Source of the DNA: Euwallacea fornicatus | Lineage: Eukaryota > Arthropoda > Insecta > Coleoptera > Curculionidae | Direction of reading: 5' to 3' | NCBI RefSeq assembly: GCF_040115645.1 | Contig: NC_089571.1 | Coordinates: 1,364,001 to 1,428,000 of the forward strand | DNA: 64,000 nucleotides | Shown: in pieces, positions 23,859 through 36,352 of the stretch | Position numbering within the stretch: the first letter of the stretch is position 1 | How the letters are laid out: every line of letters begins with the position of its first letter | Notes under the pieces: model-generated | What the model was told of the DNA's origin: nothing | What the model saw: only the letters and a program-made list of their open reading frames with translations | Databases searched by the model: none | Program-made: the position numbers and the translations under genes

Positions 23859-26680
23859 ATGACTGCGCACAATAAGGGTGACACCCAAAGTCACGACCTG
23901 GAAAATCGAGTTGAAGATCATGACACTCCAAGACACTCAGATTTTAGCATCGATCATATTTTGAATAGAGCGGGTAGAAACATATCAAAAAATGAAAATG
24001 TTGGTGAGAAAAATGGTGAAATTGTGAATTATCAGTGGTTACAATGTTCCAGATATTGCCCCCCCAAAATACCGAGTGAGTACTATTTTAACTAATGTGA
24101 ATTGACAAGGTACATCTAGTCGCGGAATTACAACAGAAATCCTGATTTCGTAAGTCAGTTAACGGGTAATGGACAGCAACATTATCTACAAAATTCATTA
24201 AAAAACGCCGTTTTGTGTAACTTGTATCAGATTGTGGGACCTCGCTTCCCTCGTTCCGCAAAACCCTATTCGTTACGTAAAATTATGCATTTCCTCACTG
24301 GTTACATCAATAGCACACTTCGGACCTTTTTAAAATAAAAAATAAATTTCACTTCTTGTGGCTAATTAGATTTGTTAACACAAGCATCACGCATTATACC
24401 GTGCGTTTAGCCATACAGGACGGTTCAACGAAAACGTTGCAACTCGATTTTCAAAATTTAAATTGAAAATGTGTAAAAACGCTCAGACCCGTCGATTTTC
24501 CATTCGAGGGGGCAAATTTTCTGTTGTGTATTCAATTCTTCAACTTAACTCTCTGAAAAGGGGTGACAGTTCCTCTGAAAATTTCTAACGGGAAGGTATG
24601 TGGAGTGATACCTCATTTTAAAGGTAGTTGTGCCCTGATTACGACCTTCAAATTTGAAATGGTACCCATTATCATCATTGATATAACAGCTTGCTCAGAG
24701 TTTATGAGGGAAAAAGCTGTTAGTTGATAATTCATTTATCTCAATAAGAGCTGCAGACGTCAAAATGAAAGTAAGCAGACCTTTAAACGTAAAATGTCAC
24801 TGAATCGTTTCAACAGAGTCAAATTTTCCTGAATTCCACCAAATTACACCCGAAACGTTACGTAATGTAAGACAACGGTTGCACCTCACCGATCAAAGGT
24901 TATCTCCATCTCCACAATAAAAGAAATTTTGTTGTCGAGAGAAATATCGGTCATTTCTAGCATTTTGTAAATTGATGAGAAAAGTAATGCGAACACTTTT
25001 AGCATTTCCCCACCTTTTTAAAGAAAAATTTGAGGGGTAAAATTCACTTCCGTCAAAACGATTTAGTGATATCTCACTTTTAAAGGTCTTCTTATCCTCA
25101 TTTGGCAGTCTACAGCTCTTACCGTGAGGGATTCCCCACAGACTTCGACAAGCTGTCATATCAACGGGGACAATGGCAGTGGCTTTAAACTTGGAAGTTA
25201 TAATTAGAGTACAATTTCCTTTAAAATGAAGTATTACTCGACACCACTTCCAATGAGGAATTTTGGGGCTGATTGTCACTCCTGCGCAAGGGTTGAAGTT
25301 GCAGAGTTGAAATTATACTAAAAAATTGTTTTCGATAAAAAAAAATCGACGAATCCGAGTGTTTTTACACAGATTTATTTTAAACAGTGGAAATGGCGGT
25401 GCAAAGTGTCCGTTGGTCCACCCTATATAAGAAGAATATATAAAATTTTCACACAATATACAGGACGCCCAAAAACTTATAGTACTATTTTCGCGTTTTT
25501 TTTTCTAGTATAATTTCGCAAAGTAGAGGCCTGCTTGGGCCTAAAGATATCAATCGATTTTAAATTTTGGATTGTATCTTTTTCCATGAATTTGTTCTAT
25601 GTTGGACAAAATGGTGCCTTCATCATCCCCACAACCATCTTCCCTCATCATATTATAGAAGACGTTTTTTTGAATTTTTCCATTGCCCGCATGATTTTCA
25701 CGATATTGGCATTTATACATTTAAAAAATCCCATATGATTTTAAATTGTGGTTGAGTTTATTTATTATTGTTTCAAAATAATATCATATCTTAAGTCAAT
25801 GCTACGAGATTTGGTTACCTCATAAAAGTAGTGAGCAATTATTATTTATAAATATAAGTAATTGTTTGCAAAATTCTTACTGATTCACACTAGGCTTCGA
25901 ATATAATTTATAACAAGGCTTTATATATTTTTTTTCTAATTAAAAACAATTGTGTCTTGAGGATGCCGTAAGAGAGTCGCGAAACGTCGGCAATTTTACA
26001 CGACTGTCTTTTTGTTGACCCCTTTCCCGTTTTTTTTTTATGAGATAGTGAAACAATATAATATTTTATCGCACGGTTTGTCGCACGAACGAAATATTTA
26101 TGAATAACAGTGGTTTTTCCTTGTTCCAGGAATTCAAAAGCGAGAAATTCAAAAACGTCAATTGGGTCGCCATCCGAGAATTCCATTCACGAGCTATCAG
26201 TTATCAACTCTGGAACAAAAGTTTAAGGAAAGTCCTTATCTTAGTAGCGAAGAAGTGATCTTGTTATCTAGAAAACTACAATTGGCAGATATAAGGGTCA
26301 AAATCTGGTTCCAAAATCGACGAGCCAGGGAGAGAAGGGAACGGAACGGTGATATGAAACTCAAGGATGACCGACCAATTTTAGAAAGAATTGCTAACAT
26401 CTGCGCCGACGATGGGAGCTTTGAAGATCCTACGATACATCTAGGAAATGAAGAACCAGTTAACAACCCTAAGTCATTTGAAGTACCTCAAAATTGCGAA
26501 GCTTTCCCTACTCAGACGAAATCTTTTCGTTTATATAAAAATGCTTCGTTACACCTATCTCGACACATGAATGTATTTCTTCAAAATGGTATTTCTAGTT
26601 CTTACCTTCTATCAAATGGTATACCTTACTCACCAAATATAAATTTTGTAGATAATAGTAATATAAATAATGATTCCTGA
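23859..26680 (+). CDS. ANTP-class homeobox transcription factor, Msx/NK-like (possibly Msxlx)
   Basis: Nuclear DNA-binding transcription factor. Two exons, 23859-24075 and 26130-26680, join in phase 1 to give 255 aa. The join restores KIPR|IQKREIQKRQ, which neither exon gives alone. An EH1-like motif, FSIDHIL (29-35), suggests Groucho-dependent repression. A WLQCSRYCPPKIPR motif (60-73) lies just before the homeodomain, in the position where tryptophan/hexapeptide motifs occur. The homeodomain is residues 85-144 (GRHPRIPFTSYQLSTLEQKF to WFQNRRARERRER); Leu16, Phe20, Trp48, Phe49, Asn51 and Arg53 are all present, and position 50 is Gln. The C-terminal 111 residues are Asn/Ser-rich and show no domain. 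The start ATG has A at -3. Membership of the Msxlx family is inferred from memory of PxxPFT/RRARERR features and is uncertain; the homeodomain itself is not. Confidence 0.9.
24413..25426. mobile_element. 1-kb fold-back element inside the homeobox intron
   Basis: Both halves of this block pair with each other over about 450 bp per arm with many substitutions but few indels: paired positions keep a constant sum near 49840 from the ends to the ATAACAGCTTG region at 24683. Ends read ATACAGGACGG (left) and, inverted, TATAGGGTGGACC (right). It makes up half of the 2054-nt intron. The 128-residue minus-strand ORF at 24893-25279 lies wholly in the right arm and is not a gene. Confidence 0.8.
25455..25760. 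mobile_element. Element end next to the fold-back
   Basis: TATACAGGACGCCC at 25459 is a separate terminus of the same general type. The overlapping 62-67 aa ORFs after it show no family resemblance. Confidence 0.3.
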
Positions 26681-26712
26681 AAATTGGTCTTTATTTCATG
26701 GCGTAGATAATT

Positions 26713-26718
26713 AATAAA
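26713..26718 (+). promoter_or_regulatory. Polyadenylation signal of the homeobox gene
   Basis: AATAAA 33 nt after the TGA at 26678-26680. Confidence 0.5.
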
Positions 26719-27539
26719 TACTACATAATAGTAATTAGTATTTACTGCACTCATAGCAGTTTGCTTCTAAGCTATACAGGGTGTCGCATTGAAAACCGCC
26801 ATTAGACGTTTTGGGGAAACTATGAATAGCAAACTTACAAAATTAAGTGGTTTGTTAAGAGCCTTGGGGCTGAATCATCTGAAATATTAGGTCTACCGGA
26901 AAGCTCTGCACAATAATTTCGGTTCAAGTTTAAACATGTATGCGCTTACTCGTTTGAGCCCTATAGGGCCTAGTTTCTTTATAACTACATGTACATATAT
27001 GTTTCCTTTGAAATTAACTACAGAATCTACAGATATCTCATGTCATTATTAAGCTAGGCGCGATCGTGAAAACATGGGTACTAATTATGTTCATTTGAGG
27101 CTCTGCATGTTGTGTGAATTTCAACGGGGTAGAAATGCTACCGAAGCATGTCGATATTTAGTGAAAGTTTTTGGAAGAGCTGCAGCTTCAGAAGAAAATA
27201 CATGTAGGAGATGGTTCGAAACATTTGAAGCAGGTGATTTCGGTTTTAGTGATAAGGCACGCTCTGGGCGGCCATCTTTCATTGATGACGATATTGTAAA
27301 GACCATGATACTCCAAGGTCCTTTTCTAACAACATCGGAGATCGCGGAGGAACTTAACTCAACACAACAAACCATTTCGGACCATATTCGGAAGTCAGGA
27401 TTAAAAATGTACACTGGGTACTTACTTACATCTTCTTATACTTTCTCTGGGTATATTAAGGTCCAAACTGGCCATTCTAATGCTGTTTCAGGGATTGTCG
27501 TTGAAATATGGAAAAATTTCGTTGTTATTTAGAGAAAGT

Positions 27540-27793
27540 CGACGACGTCCATTTTGTCTCGTTACTTCGACTTCCCGGTCTACCTCGATGTCCGATGTCG
27601 AATTCTGCATTCTGCCGCAGCTTCTGCTGCCGGACGCACGCACGTTGTCACCAAAAAGACGAACAATTTCTGTTTTTCCTCTTTCACTTGAATTTTCCAC
27701 AATTATCACGATTAATAGTTCAATTTGTATTAAGAACGAACAAGTTCTAATGTCGATGTTGACGCTCGTTGCGCTTGTTTGACAGTTAAGCAC
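27540..27793 (-). pseudogene. Possible N-terminal fragment of a second transposase, inverted
   Basis: On the minus strand the block contains ERGKTEIVRLFGDNVRAS, similar in pattern to the EIVRLFGEN-type start of DUF4817-family transposases. After that the frame degrades. The stretch is GC-richer than its neighbours. The assignment rests on one short motif. Confidence 0.35.
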
Positions 27794-28256
27794 TTCACTT
27801 GTTCTCCGTAGCCGACTATGAATTTTTCAAAATAAATATATACTGAGGGTGCAGTTTTAATTCTTCTACAAAATCGTTATTACTCAAAATTTTTCGATAA
27901 TATTTTGCACAGGCCCGTTTTGAGGGGTGGCCAATCCAGTGGCGCGCGCAGATTTTGTCTAAAAAATCGCTAATATGATTTATTAAAATTTCGCTCCTAA
28001 AAGCTGCCTTAGTAGGCCTTGAATTTCATGTCAACGAGGCCATTTTCGATGAAAATGTGCAGTTTATCAAGCTCTATAATTAAAAAGAAAATCCGGGCCA
28101 AATCGCACAATTAATAAACCTTTTACTGACCGACCTCAAAACAAATGGGTCACACTGTATGTACCTTGAAAATTATTATTTGTAAGGAAACCAACGTATT
28201 AATAAACTTGTATTAAAATTGAACGTAGAATCCAAAAATGCAATACTATATAGGCT

Positions 28257-28420
28257 GTTCCATTTAAAATAAGCAAGCATCGACTTCCGGTACAACCAGA
28301 AGTGTGACGTCAGTGAAAATATTTTAGATGTGGTCGCCTCAGGGCTTTTACCAAATCAAAAAATTTTCGTAACTTCGCTACTCATAGTTTTCCCAAAACG
28401 TCTAATGGCGTTCCTCAGTA
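28257..28420. repeat. Third copy of the CCATTTAAAATAA repeat family
   Basis: Starts GTTCCATTTAAAATAAGCAAG and carries CTTCCGGTACAACCAGAAGTG, GTGAAAATATTTT and GTGGTCGCCT in the order seen at 16764-16870. It lies within the right part of the mariner-like element. Confidence 0.5.
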
Positions 28421-28571
28421 AGATACCCTGTATTACAGCATTGCTACAGTTATTTTTTCTGTCTTGTATTGACTACGATAGAATTTAAGTCCGAGAAACG
28501 GCAGTTAATTTTCCGTAGTGTTGTCAAACTTTTGACAATCTTAAATTTCCTACATTTAAAAAATGTATAAC

Positions 28572-29560
28572 ATACAGGGTGAGTTATGAAGGACTGTACA
28601 TACGTACACTACCGCTCCAAAGTATTTGAGCATTCTTATCTTGTCGTATTATTTAAATAAAAAAATAGCGTAAATATACCCTTTAAACACAATTAATTAC
28701 TTCTCTCCAGCACGGTAATTTTGCGCAATAATGTAGCAATTACAGCTAATCTGAAGAGGTTATTATCTACGAAACCATAAGTTTAAGAAAAACCGTTATG
28801 AGGCATTAAAGAAACGCAGGTGTATTACTATTTCATAGTGATCAGGTCGGGAATGAAATAAAGTGCTAGAAAATTCACAATAGTGCATTAAAGAGGAGAA
28901 TTGGATGATCCAAACGCGTGCGCTCTCCAGTGACTTACCACAGGAGTGGCAAAAGCAATCGACGAATCGCCAAAGAATTGCACTCAGTTCGCTCCGCCGT
29001 TGACTACATTATGAAAAAATACCAAAAAACTGGTAGTTTTGTAAACAAAGAAAGGCCTGGAGGATCAAGAGCGACTACACCTACAGATGATCGTGCTGTG
29101 GCATTGATTAGTAAGAAAACAGACGTAGAACTGCTCCAAAGGTAACTGCAGGAAGAAATATTGCGCGGTTAAAGCCAGCTACTGCATCTACAGCAACAAG
29201 TCGCCTACAGGAATATGGTTTTCATGGACGAATAGTTATGAAGAAACCCATCTTACGCAATAGAAATAAACAAAAGCGACTTCAACGTGTCCGAGAACAT
29301 CAACATTGGACAATAGAACACTGGAAGAACAAAGTCATGGACAAATGAGTCGAGATTCGAATTGTTCAGCTCAGGAAGACTTGTGTTTGTTCGTAGATCG
29401 GTAGGAGAACGTGCAACAAAGGAGTGCCTTCTGTGGACTGTTAAACACGAAGGCGATTCAATCGAGGTTTGAGATTGTTTTCCTGGCACAGCTGTGGATG
29501 GCATCGTGAGAATCGAAGGGATTTTGGGAAAAGAAGGATACAACGACATTTTATAAACTC
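28572..29560 (+). pseudogene. Tc1-like transposase remnant
   Basis: The plus-strand reading from 28918 carries the Tc1-type DNA-binding start (SGKSNRRIAKELHSVRSAVDYIMKK, shown in part; then RPGGSRATTPTDDRAVALI). After a frame change it continues with RNIARLKPATASTATSRLQ, GFHGRIVMKKPILRNRNKQK and HWTIEHWKNKV, then breaks down. It is preceded by an ACACTACCGCTCCAAAGTA stretch typical of Tc1 ends. The catalytic core is not intact. Confidence 0.7.
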
Positions 29561-30940
29561 TTAATTTAGATTTAAATTACATATCTAGTGAGGAAAGCAT
29601 AACAATCATCCTGTACATGCAAGAGTCAACTCGACTGGTTTGAAACCTTAGACTCTTATGCAGTCCTTATTACGCAATTAGTTTGACGCTCATTGAACTG
29701 AACTACATTGTATGGAAGAAACAAAGAAAAACATGTTTGTTAAGTACACTTTTATTCGAATTTGGTAACCCTCAATACTTCGAGAGATTCTAACACACAG
29801 TATTGCGTTTATCTCAAAAATAGTTAATGTTTAAAATCTGTATAATACATAATACAATGTTTAAAAACTGGCAAACAAAATCACAAAATAGGCCGTCTGA
29901 TTTATCTTTAAAGCTATGCAATAATCCATATCCATTCAACAAATTCTTAATCGACCATGAATTTTACGGAAAATAAATAGATATTTTTTAGCATTTGATG
30001 ATATTTTTATTAAAAAATCTGGTAAATAGTACTAGGCGGCAAGTTCAGCACTGTTTTTTGTTGCATTATTAATTCCTTATACAGGGTGTCTGGAAAATGC
30101 TTTGTTAAACTTCAAAATGCGACCGCTTGGTTCACTTTATGAAGACAAGTTCATGTAAACGTAGATTCCAAAACGCTTCGCATCCTAGACGTCCTAAAAT
30201 TTCAATTTTTCTTGTAAAATTCCCCTTCACAACTGCTTCAATGTTCGATTTTAAATTAATTTTTTAATTATCCCGTAAAATCAGAAAAACTAGATTTTAA
30301 TAATCGGCCTCAGAGTTCACAGGGTCATTCTTTCTGTAGGACCACCCCCATTGCTATCCTAAACTCTTTTGGAATCCCTGTTGGCCGCTCAGGACCAAAA
30401 ATTCGAACTCCTTGTTCAATTTAGAAATTTTTCTCTTTTGTTTATTTTTCACATCCCGAACTGCTTCGAAGCTATTTACCCGGTATTTTATCCATCGATT
30501 GTAATCAGTTTCATGCATGTTCCCTGAAGATTTTCAAATACTGGTAAATCAAAATAACATTATTGTTGTTCGTGCTTCCACCAATAGGTCGAACACCGCT
30601 GCGGATACGGATAATGTAAAAAAAAAAAAAAAATGCATAAAGATGCGAATCGGAATTTTAGGAATTTTGCTTCGAGCGATGTACAAAAAAAATTGGGATG
30701 AAGCAAGAGGGTCTGACCTCGGGAAAAGAATTACTCGGTAGGTATGAACGACAACTTTTTAAATCTAATTGTTCGGATTTCAAATTCCAGTACAAAAATT
30801 TCAACTTGGTACGTGTAAAATCAAAGCAGTTCTGGTTAGTTGGGGTTAAAAAGTGAAATCTTAAGAAAAAATTGGAAATTGTAACATTTCCGAATTTAGG
30901 AAATGAAACGTTTGCGGACTTGCCTTCATACGAATTTTTC
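29560..30940. other. Intergenic, mostly unassigned
   Basis: Contains a TATACAGGGTGTCTGG element end at about 30080 and an A15 homopolymer near 30620. No gene is recognised. Confidence 0.4.
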
Positions 30941-30949
30941 TAACCGAAA

Positions 30950-31600
30950 CTTATTCTTCATAAAATGACTCACAGAATCCGACACTGCATTTTAAGAAAG
31001 TCGTTTCCGGACCACCTGTATTCAGACTGGTTCTGGCGAGTTTCAGTAAAAGATGGAAAAAATATCAAATACAAAAGTTGTAAGATTCCCCCTAAAATAT
31101 CAGAAAGTATGAGGAGTTCGATGACTCAAGACATTCTTTATGATATTGCAATGACGCTATAAACTTTATCACAATTTATTACGTGTAGTTTTGGTTTCTG
31201 ATATTAAAAAAATATAAAATATGTTGACTTTTGATTTTCATCCATTTTCGAACTTTTTGCATATAAAAATTACGCAAATAATTCAAAAACGAGTGAATCA
31301 AACGTCATCACTTGAGTGAACTTTGAGTCTCACGAAAAATCTATCAAACGATGAAAAAACATTTTTCATTAAAGATTTACAAAAAGTGTATTTCTAATGA
31401 CATTGCGATGTTCTTTCTCACATTAGAATTTTTTTTTCTATTTAATGGAAAATTTTCCACTTTTGCATTAAGATTTTTTCCCATCTATGGTAATCAACTC
31501 GCCAGAAACGGTCTTAATATAGGATGTTACAAAAGCGCGGGCCGTAACCTTAGGAACATATTCTGTAAGATAAAACCCGAACTTTTTTTCTAAACCGCGT
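30950..31600. mobile_element. Probable diverged fold-back element
   Basis: CTGGCGAGTTTCAGT...GATGGAAAA (31034-31060) pairs in inverted orientation with TTTTCCCATCTATGG...AACTCGCCAG (31476-31507), centred near 31270. Arms are weakly conserved and boundaries uncertain. The 60-80 aa ORFs on both strands derive from the arms. Confidence 0.5.
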
Positions 31601-32181
31601 TTTTCCTCAATATTCTTTGCGTTCCGTAAAATTATACTGGATCCAGCCTTATTACTACTGGTCAAATTTCACGTCTGTGCCACTTCACGTATTCTAAAAA
31701 AAATCACCTGACCAACACCACTTTCAAATAGTCATAATTAGTTGAGGATGCGATTCAGAAAAAGAAAAGAACGTTAATCTTAAATTAAGACGGAGAATAC
31801 CGTTCCGCAGTAGCTGCCCTGACTTTTGCAACGCTTTGTATGAGAAATCAACCTTAACATCTGCCGCGGACACTTGAACAGCTGGTTCTAAAACATAATA
31901 CTTATACATGTTCCATATTTCGAACTTTTCAATACTACTGAATCATTTTTCTGTTGAGTTTCATTTCACAAAAAAAAACAACAAGAAAAATGTCTATAGA
32001 AAAATCGAGGTACGCTTCGACAATATTACGCGAATAATACTTGTAAAAATCCTTTGCTACGTTTTTAAATCCGTAGTTATATTGCATCTAGGAAAATGAA
32101 GTCATAGATTTGGCATAAATAGCGATCTTTAGATGAGAGGGATTACCCGCGTTGTAGAGAAATAAATTTTAAAAAAATATA

Positions 32182-32534
32182 TATATATACAGGGTGAGTC
32201 GGGAGGATCGTGCCAAACTTCAGGAGCGTGTTGTACATGAAAAATAAATGTAAAAAAACTCAAATGTTGTTATTCGATTTTCGTTTGTTTACAAGTTATA
32301 GCGTAAATAAAATTAAAACAAAAAAATTAAAAAAATTATAAATTTCATAATAAATTCCATATTTCTTATGAAATTTATAATTTTTTTAAATTTTATGTTT
32401 TAATTTTATTTACGCTATAACTTGTAAACAAACGAAAATCGAATAACAACATTTGAGTTTTTTTACATTTATTTTTCATGTACAACACGCTCCTGAAGTT
32501 TGGCACGATCCTCCCGACTCACCCTGTATATATA
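32182..32534. mobile_element. Near-perfect fold-back MITE (about 165-bp arms)
   Basis: Ends read TATATACAGGGTGAGTCGGG and its reverse complement. Paired positions keep the exact sum 64716 from the ends to about 32345/32371, with only a couple of mismatches in the A-rich inner part; the loop is about 20 bp. There is no coding capacity. Confidence 0.85.
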
Positions 32535-35500
32535 AAGAAAAAATCCACACGATTGAATGAACTTAAATTTTAACGAGTAAAACCCTCGCGCTAAAAAAAA
32601 AATGGAAATTTGAAATTTTACTCGATCTTGCTGGTAAGAGTGTTTAAAAATGTGTCGCTCGAATAACAGAGTCCGTATAAATCCGTAAAGTCCATACAAA
32701 GAAACAATTTTCAATCGCTTGAGATCTGCTTAGGGCCAGATTCAAAGATTTGGCGAGTAAAAATGGCGTACATGTGTAATGTAAGAAAATACACGTCATT
32801 TTCGCTTCATTCCCCATGGTGCGAAAAGTGGAACGCAAAACCACAAGAACGGACACTGTCAGATATTGTTTTCAGAGCAGTAAAACAAGTTCAACTTAAA
32901 AAAAAAGGGCATTTGTTCTACCCTAACGAAATATGCTATTCCACCACGACATTGCACTAATATCCATAAAAGAAGATCTTGGGCACATCAACTTAAAATA
33001 GCTACAGGGCTAACGCACAGGTAGTTGTGTTAATATAATATATTTTGTTCAGTATTAATAAAATTGCATATCATATGATACTTATAGATATTCTCGGTCA
33101 CAGAGAAAGTGGGGTTGGGTTGGGTAACTATCGCAAAAAAAAAACCTTCAATTACTTTTGGATTACCACCCGTAGAAGTGCGTTTGTGTATTTATTAGCA
33201 TACCTCGTATCTACAGAGCAGATTGGTTAGTGCATTCTTCGATAATTTGCAAATTGTCCTGGATGGTCACGATTTCCAACCTTGCGACACTTGGGACATC
33301 GCTGAAGGCATCACCGTTCCGCCAAAGCCCAATCACGTAGTTGCCAGAACGGGATTTAAACAAATTTTTCTATGTGTTTAAGAATCCTTTTCAAAGATCA
33401 TTTTATAAATAAGGGTCCTCCTTGGAGTGCCAAATGTGCCAATTCCTTCGGGTGTATAAAGAAAGACCATTTTTTCTGTTTTCTCATTGTTTTCAAGCGG
33501 AACTATCACTTTTTGTTTTGTTTGCCGGGATAAGCCTAGACCAGCCTTTTCGGCCTTAGTTCAGTTCTTTGAGAGTCTATCTGTGAATCTATTATGCTTC
33601 CCAGGACCTGGCTTGATGTTCCGCCACCGACAGGGGGCTCATGAAAGCTTCTCTGTCGTCTTTGACTTACTTCTGCCTTGCGGGTTGTCGGTTAGGAATA
33701 ATTAAGTTAAAAACCAGGCAAATCATCTGGCACTTTTCTTCACAATTCCAGAAAAAGAATGCCTTGTTGATGTTTTTGGAGACAGTGCCCCCCCCCCATG
33801 GGGAGTCCCGGTCTTACAGGCAGAGCTAGTTGACACTAATTAGCCGTGGCGAAATCTCTCCTTATTGTGCCCTTACTGACATACCCAGACGCGTCCGAAG
33901 CCCCCCTCCGTCCAATGTTTTCTACTGCCTGCAGCTTCTATAGATCCGATTTGGCTGCTAAAGTATAGGTCAGCTACGGTTAAATAACGGTCTTGATGTG
34001 CGTGATTTTATTTAGTGCGGTCAGTCTGGTGTTCCTTTCTATTGTTGCGAAAAGCTTCGTCCCTGTAGCCTTTGCTTTCTTTCTTCTCTACATGTTTTTA
34101 TCACATTAGTGTCTTATCGATATCGATGTGCAGGTACATCACTGCGTTGCTCCATAGCACATGATGGTTTTTTATTTCCACTTGATCCAAGATCCTGATT
34201 TTTCTTCCATTGGAAGACGATTGTTTAGGTCTTTCACCCGTCGATATCGATCTTTCACTTGGCGAACGCCTTATAATGTTATTCGAGAACGATGATTCAC
34301 ATTTTATTATGGGCGTTTTGAGTCTAATTAAAGGCAATAGTGTTAGTACTATCGTTTCATCCTAGGTTGGAGTCACAAACTTCAACCTTTGGATAATAGT
34401 GTGCATGGACCATTAAAAAAGTACGTCAGTACAGGACGCGATGAGAAATAATCTAGGAAAAACCTTGACGATTTATAACATTCCTAAAGTTATCCATACA
34501 TCTCTACTATGACCTACCATCGAAATCGACATTACTATGCCTGTAAAAATCTATTATAGCGATATTTCAAATCGAAACGTAAAGAAATATCGCGTTTCCA
34601 GCCCATAAAAATATTTATGGTGCACGCACAACCACCAGCCACCAAATAAGATTGTGAAAGCACTAAATTCTAAATCTAACTTATGTTTATCTCGGATACT
34701 TTAAAACTTCATTCATTGTTCCATTGTTGCATTGAATATAGCGCGCGCGAAATGAACCTGAAAGAATTAACACAAAACTTTCTCTTCCAGACACTCACGC
34801 CAACCATCATTGATTTCTTTGCCTTAAAAAAAACATATAATATAACATACGCGTCCGATGATCAAATATTTGTGAATTAACGCAGATAAGCCCTCTCGTG
34901 TATGGGTCTCTTATAGGCACTCGAGTTGACAACCTACACAACTTTAACTAACATTAAACAGCAGCTTGGAATTAAGAATTGCCAATAATTTTCAAGCTAT
35001 TTTTTACAAAATACGATAGACATACAAAACGTGGGCTATTATAAGATTCTGGAGAACCACAAGTCTTCACAACGATAATTTGTACTAGACACATTTAGTA
35101 TATTTTAGCTCTAGAGTTTGTAACTAGAGAATGTAACGATAAAAATATTTTAACGGTAAGAGCATGTTCTGTTTTATTTCAACTACAAAATTGCAACAAT
35201 TTTCTTTGCAGTCCCTATCTTTCGAGGTTTGTGGTTCTAACCAGAACTAATACTTACGTGCATGATCCATAACCGTCCTGTTTAAAGTTCATTACTGCAT
35301 CTGAAAACCATAAACTTTTTCCTGGGAAATTCTATACCATATTTCACTGTTATTGATAAACATCAAGAACTATTTTGTTCCTTTTAACGAGTATAAGGGC
35401 TGAGCTAAAGTGGACTTTGTGATTCGGTAAATTTAAAACGAAAGAAACAACTTAAAAAGTATTAGAAACATCGTCTTCTCTTCTGGGGACTTTTTTCTTT

Positions 35501-35916
35501 CTTTTGCAAGTTAATAATAGCCGCGCTTTACACAATCTTACATCTGAAAACAGTAGTATAGTGAAATGCCATCCAATTTCGTATCAATGCATTATACTCT
35601 CGAAGTTATAAAGTGTTTTCTGATATGAACCTATTTGTTGTACTAGGTACAATATACAAACTGTCTCGTTTCAGCATATAAAAGCAAAACTGTTATTCTG
35701 TTTTAGTCATACACAAACGACATAATAAAGGCACCAGAAGTCTACGAAGTCTCTTTCTCTCGAAAAGAGAAAAAGCTCGACTTTCAAACAAACAATTTTT
35801 AGCATTATCACAGAACCAATCATTAACAAAGTACTATTCCATTTAGCTCAGGCCCTTCATTTATTACCATGACCCAACATAAGAAAAGTTCTCTAAAATC
35901 CTACTAACTAAATAAA
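32535..35916. other. Intergenic with a GC-richer block (33500-34080)
   Basis: No gene is established. 33500-34080 is GC-richer and includes CCCCATGGGGAGTCCC. On the minus strand near 33290 one frame gives CPKCRKVGNRDHPGQF, which faintly recalls a retrotransposon zinc-knuckle, but nothing else supports it. The rest is AT-rich without recognisable features. Confidence 0.3.
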
Positions 35917-35917
35917 G

Positions 35918-36352
35918 CTATACTGGGTGACCCAAGTTAAAGGTACCTAATCTAATCTCAGTTATTATTACTGATTCAGACACAAAATTTTGAACATCTT
36001 CAAACATCAATGAGACATATTGAAACTTACATTTTACTAATGCCAATCATTTTGGATGGAACTATAAATAGTTCTTCAACATTCTCGTAATCTACTCAAA
36101 AAATTGTACCATCAATAATATTTAGGTAACTAATGTAATTAAATGATGAGGATTTTACGAAAAAAAGCCAAAATAATTTTTCTAGCTAGAAACTCAAAGA
36201 CGATCCAAAAATTGTTATTTCATCCACTAGATTTGCCTCCAAGAAGACATCGAGAGTACACAATTAACTTTTTTCTCTTTTATAGTTATTGAAATTTTCT
36301 ATATAAATGTCGTAATTTTCCTACCCTATACATTCAACTTGGGCCACTCGAT
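35918..36352. mobile_element. Possible miniature element downstream of adenylosuccinate synthetase
   Basis: GGTGACCCAAGTTAAAGGTA at the left faces an inverted match (GTGGCCCAAGTTGAATGTA) at the right, giving about 25-bp terminal repeats around 435 bp. The interior shows no pairing. Confidence 0.5.

Larger units (their letters stand above)
26775..28432 (+). mobile_element. Mariner-like element with about 80-bp terminal inverted repeats
   Basis: The left end (26775) and inverted right end (28432) share TACAGGG followed by CCATTAGACGTTTTGGG and AACTATGARTAGC, so the ends are unambiguous. Inside, the plus-strand reading from 27074 (CMLCEFQRGRNATEACR, NTCRRWFETFEAGDF, KARSGRPSFIDDD) is the N-terminal helix-turn-helix half of a mariner transposase. 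The catalytic half is gone, replaced by unrelated or inverted transposon sequence (27540-27790) and a copy of the CCATTTAAAATAA repeat (28257). Confidence 0.8.

Noticed and set aside
24893..25279. 128-aa minus-strand ORF inside the homeobox intron
   Set aside because: It lies wholly in one arm of a fold-back element, whose other arm carries the same sequence with stops.
27480..27793. Overlapping ORFs of 80-101 aa on both strands as a possible host gene
   Set aside because: They lie inside the terminal repeats of the mariner-like element, and one carries a short transposase-like motif.
33240..33340. CPKC motif on the minus strand suggesting a retrotransposon gag
   Set aside because: The motif is isolated; no complete zinc-knuckle and no reverse transcriptase motif is found near it.
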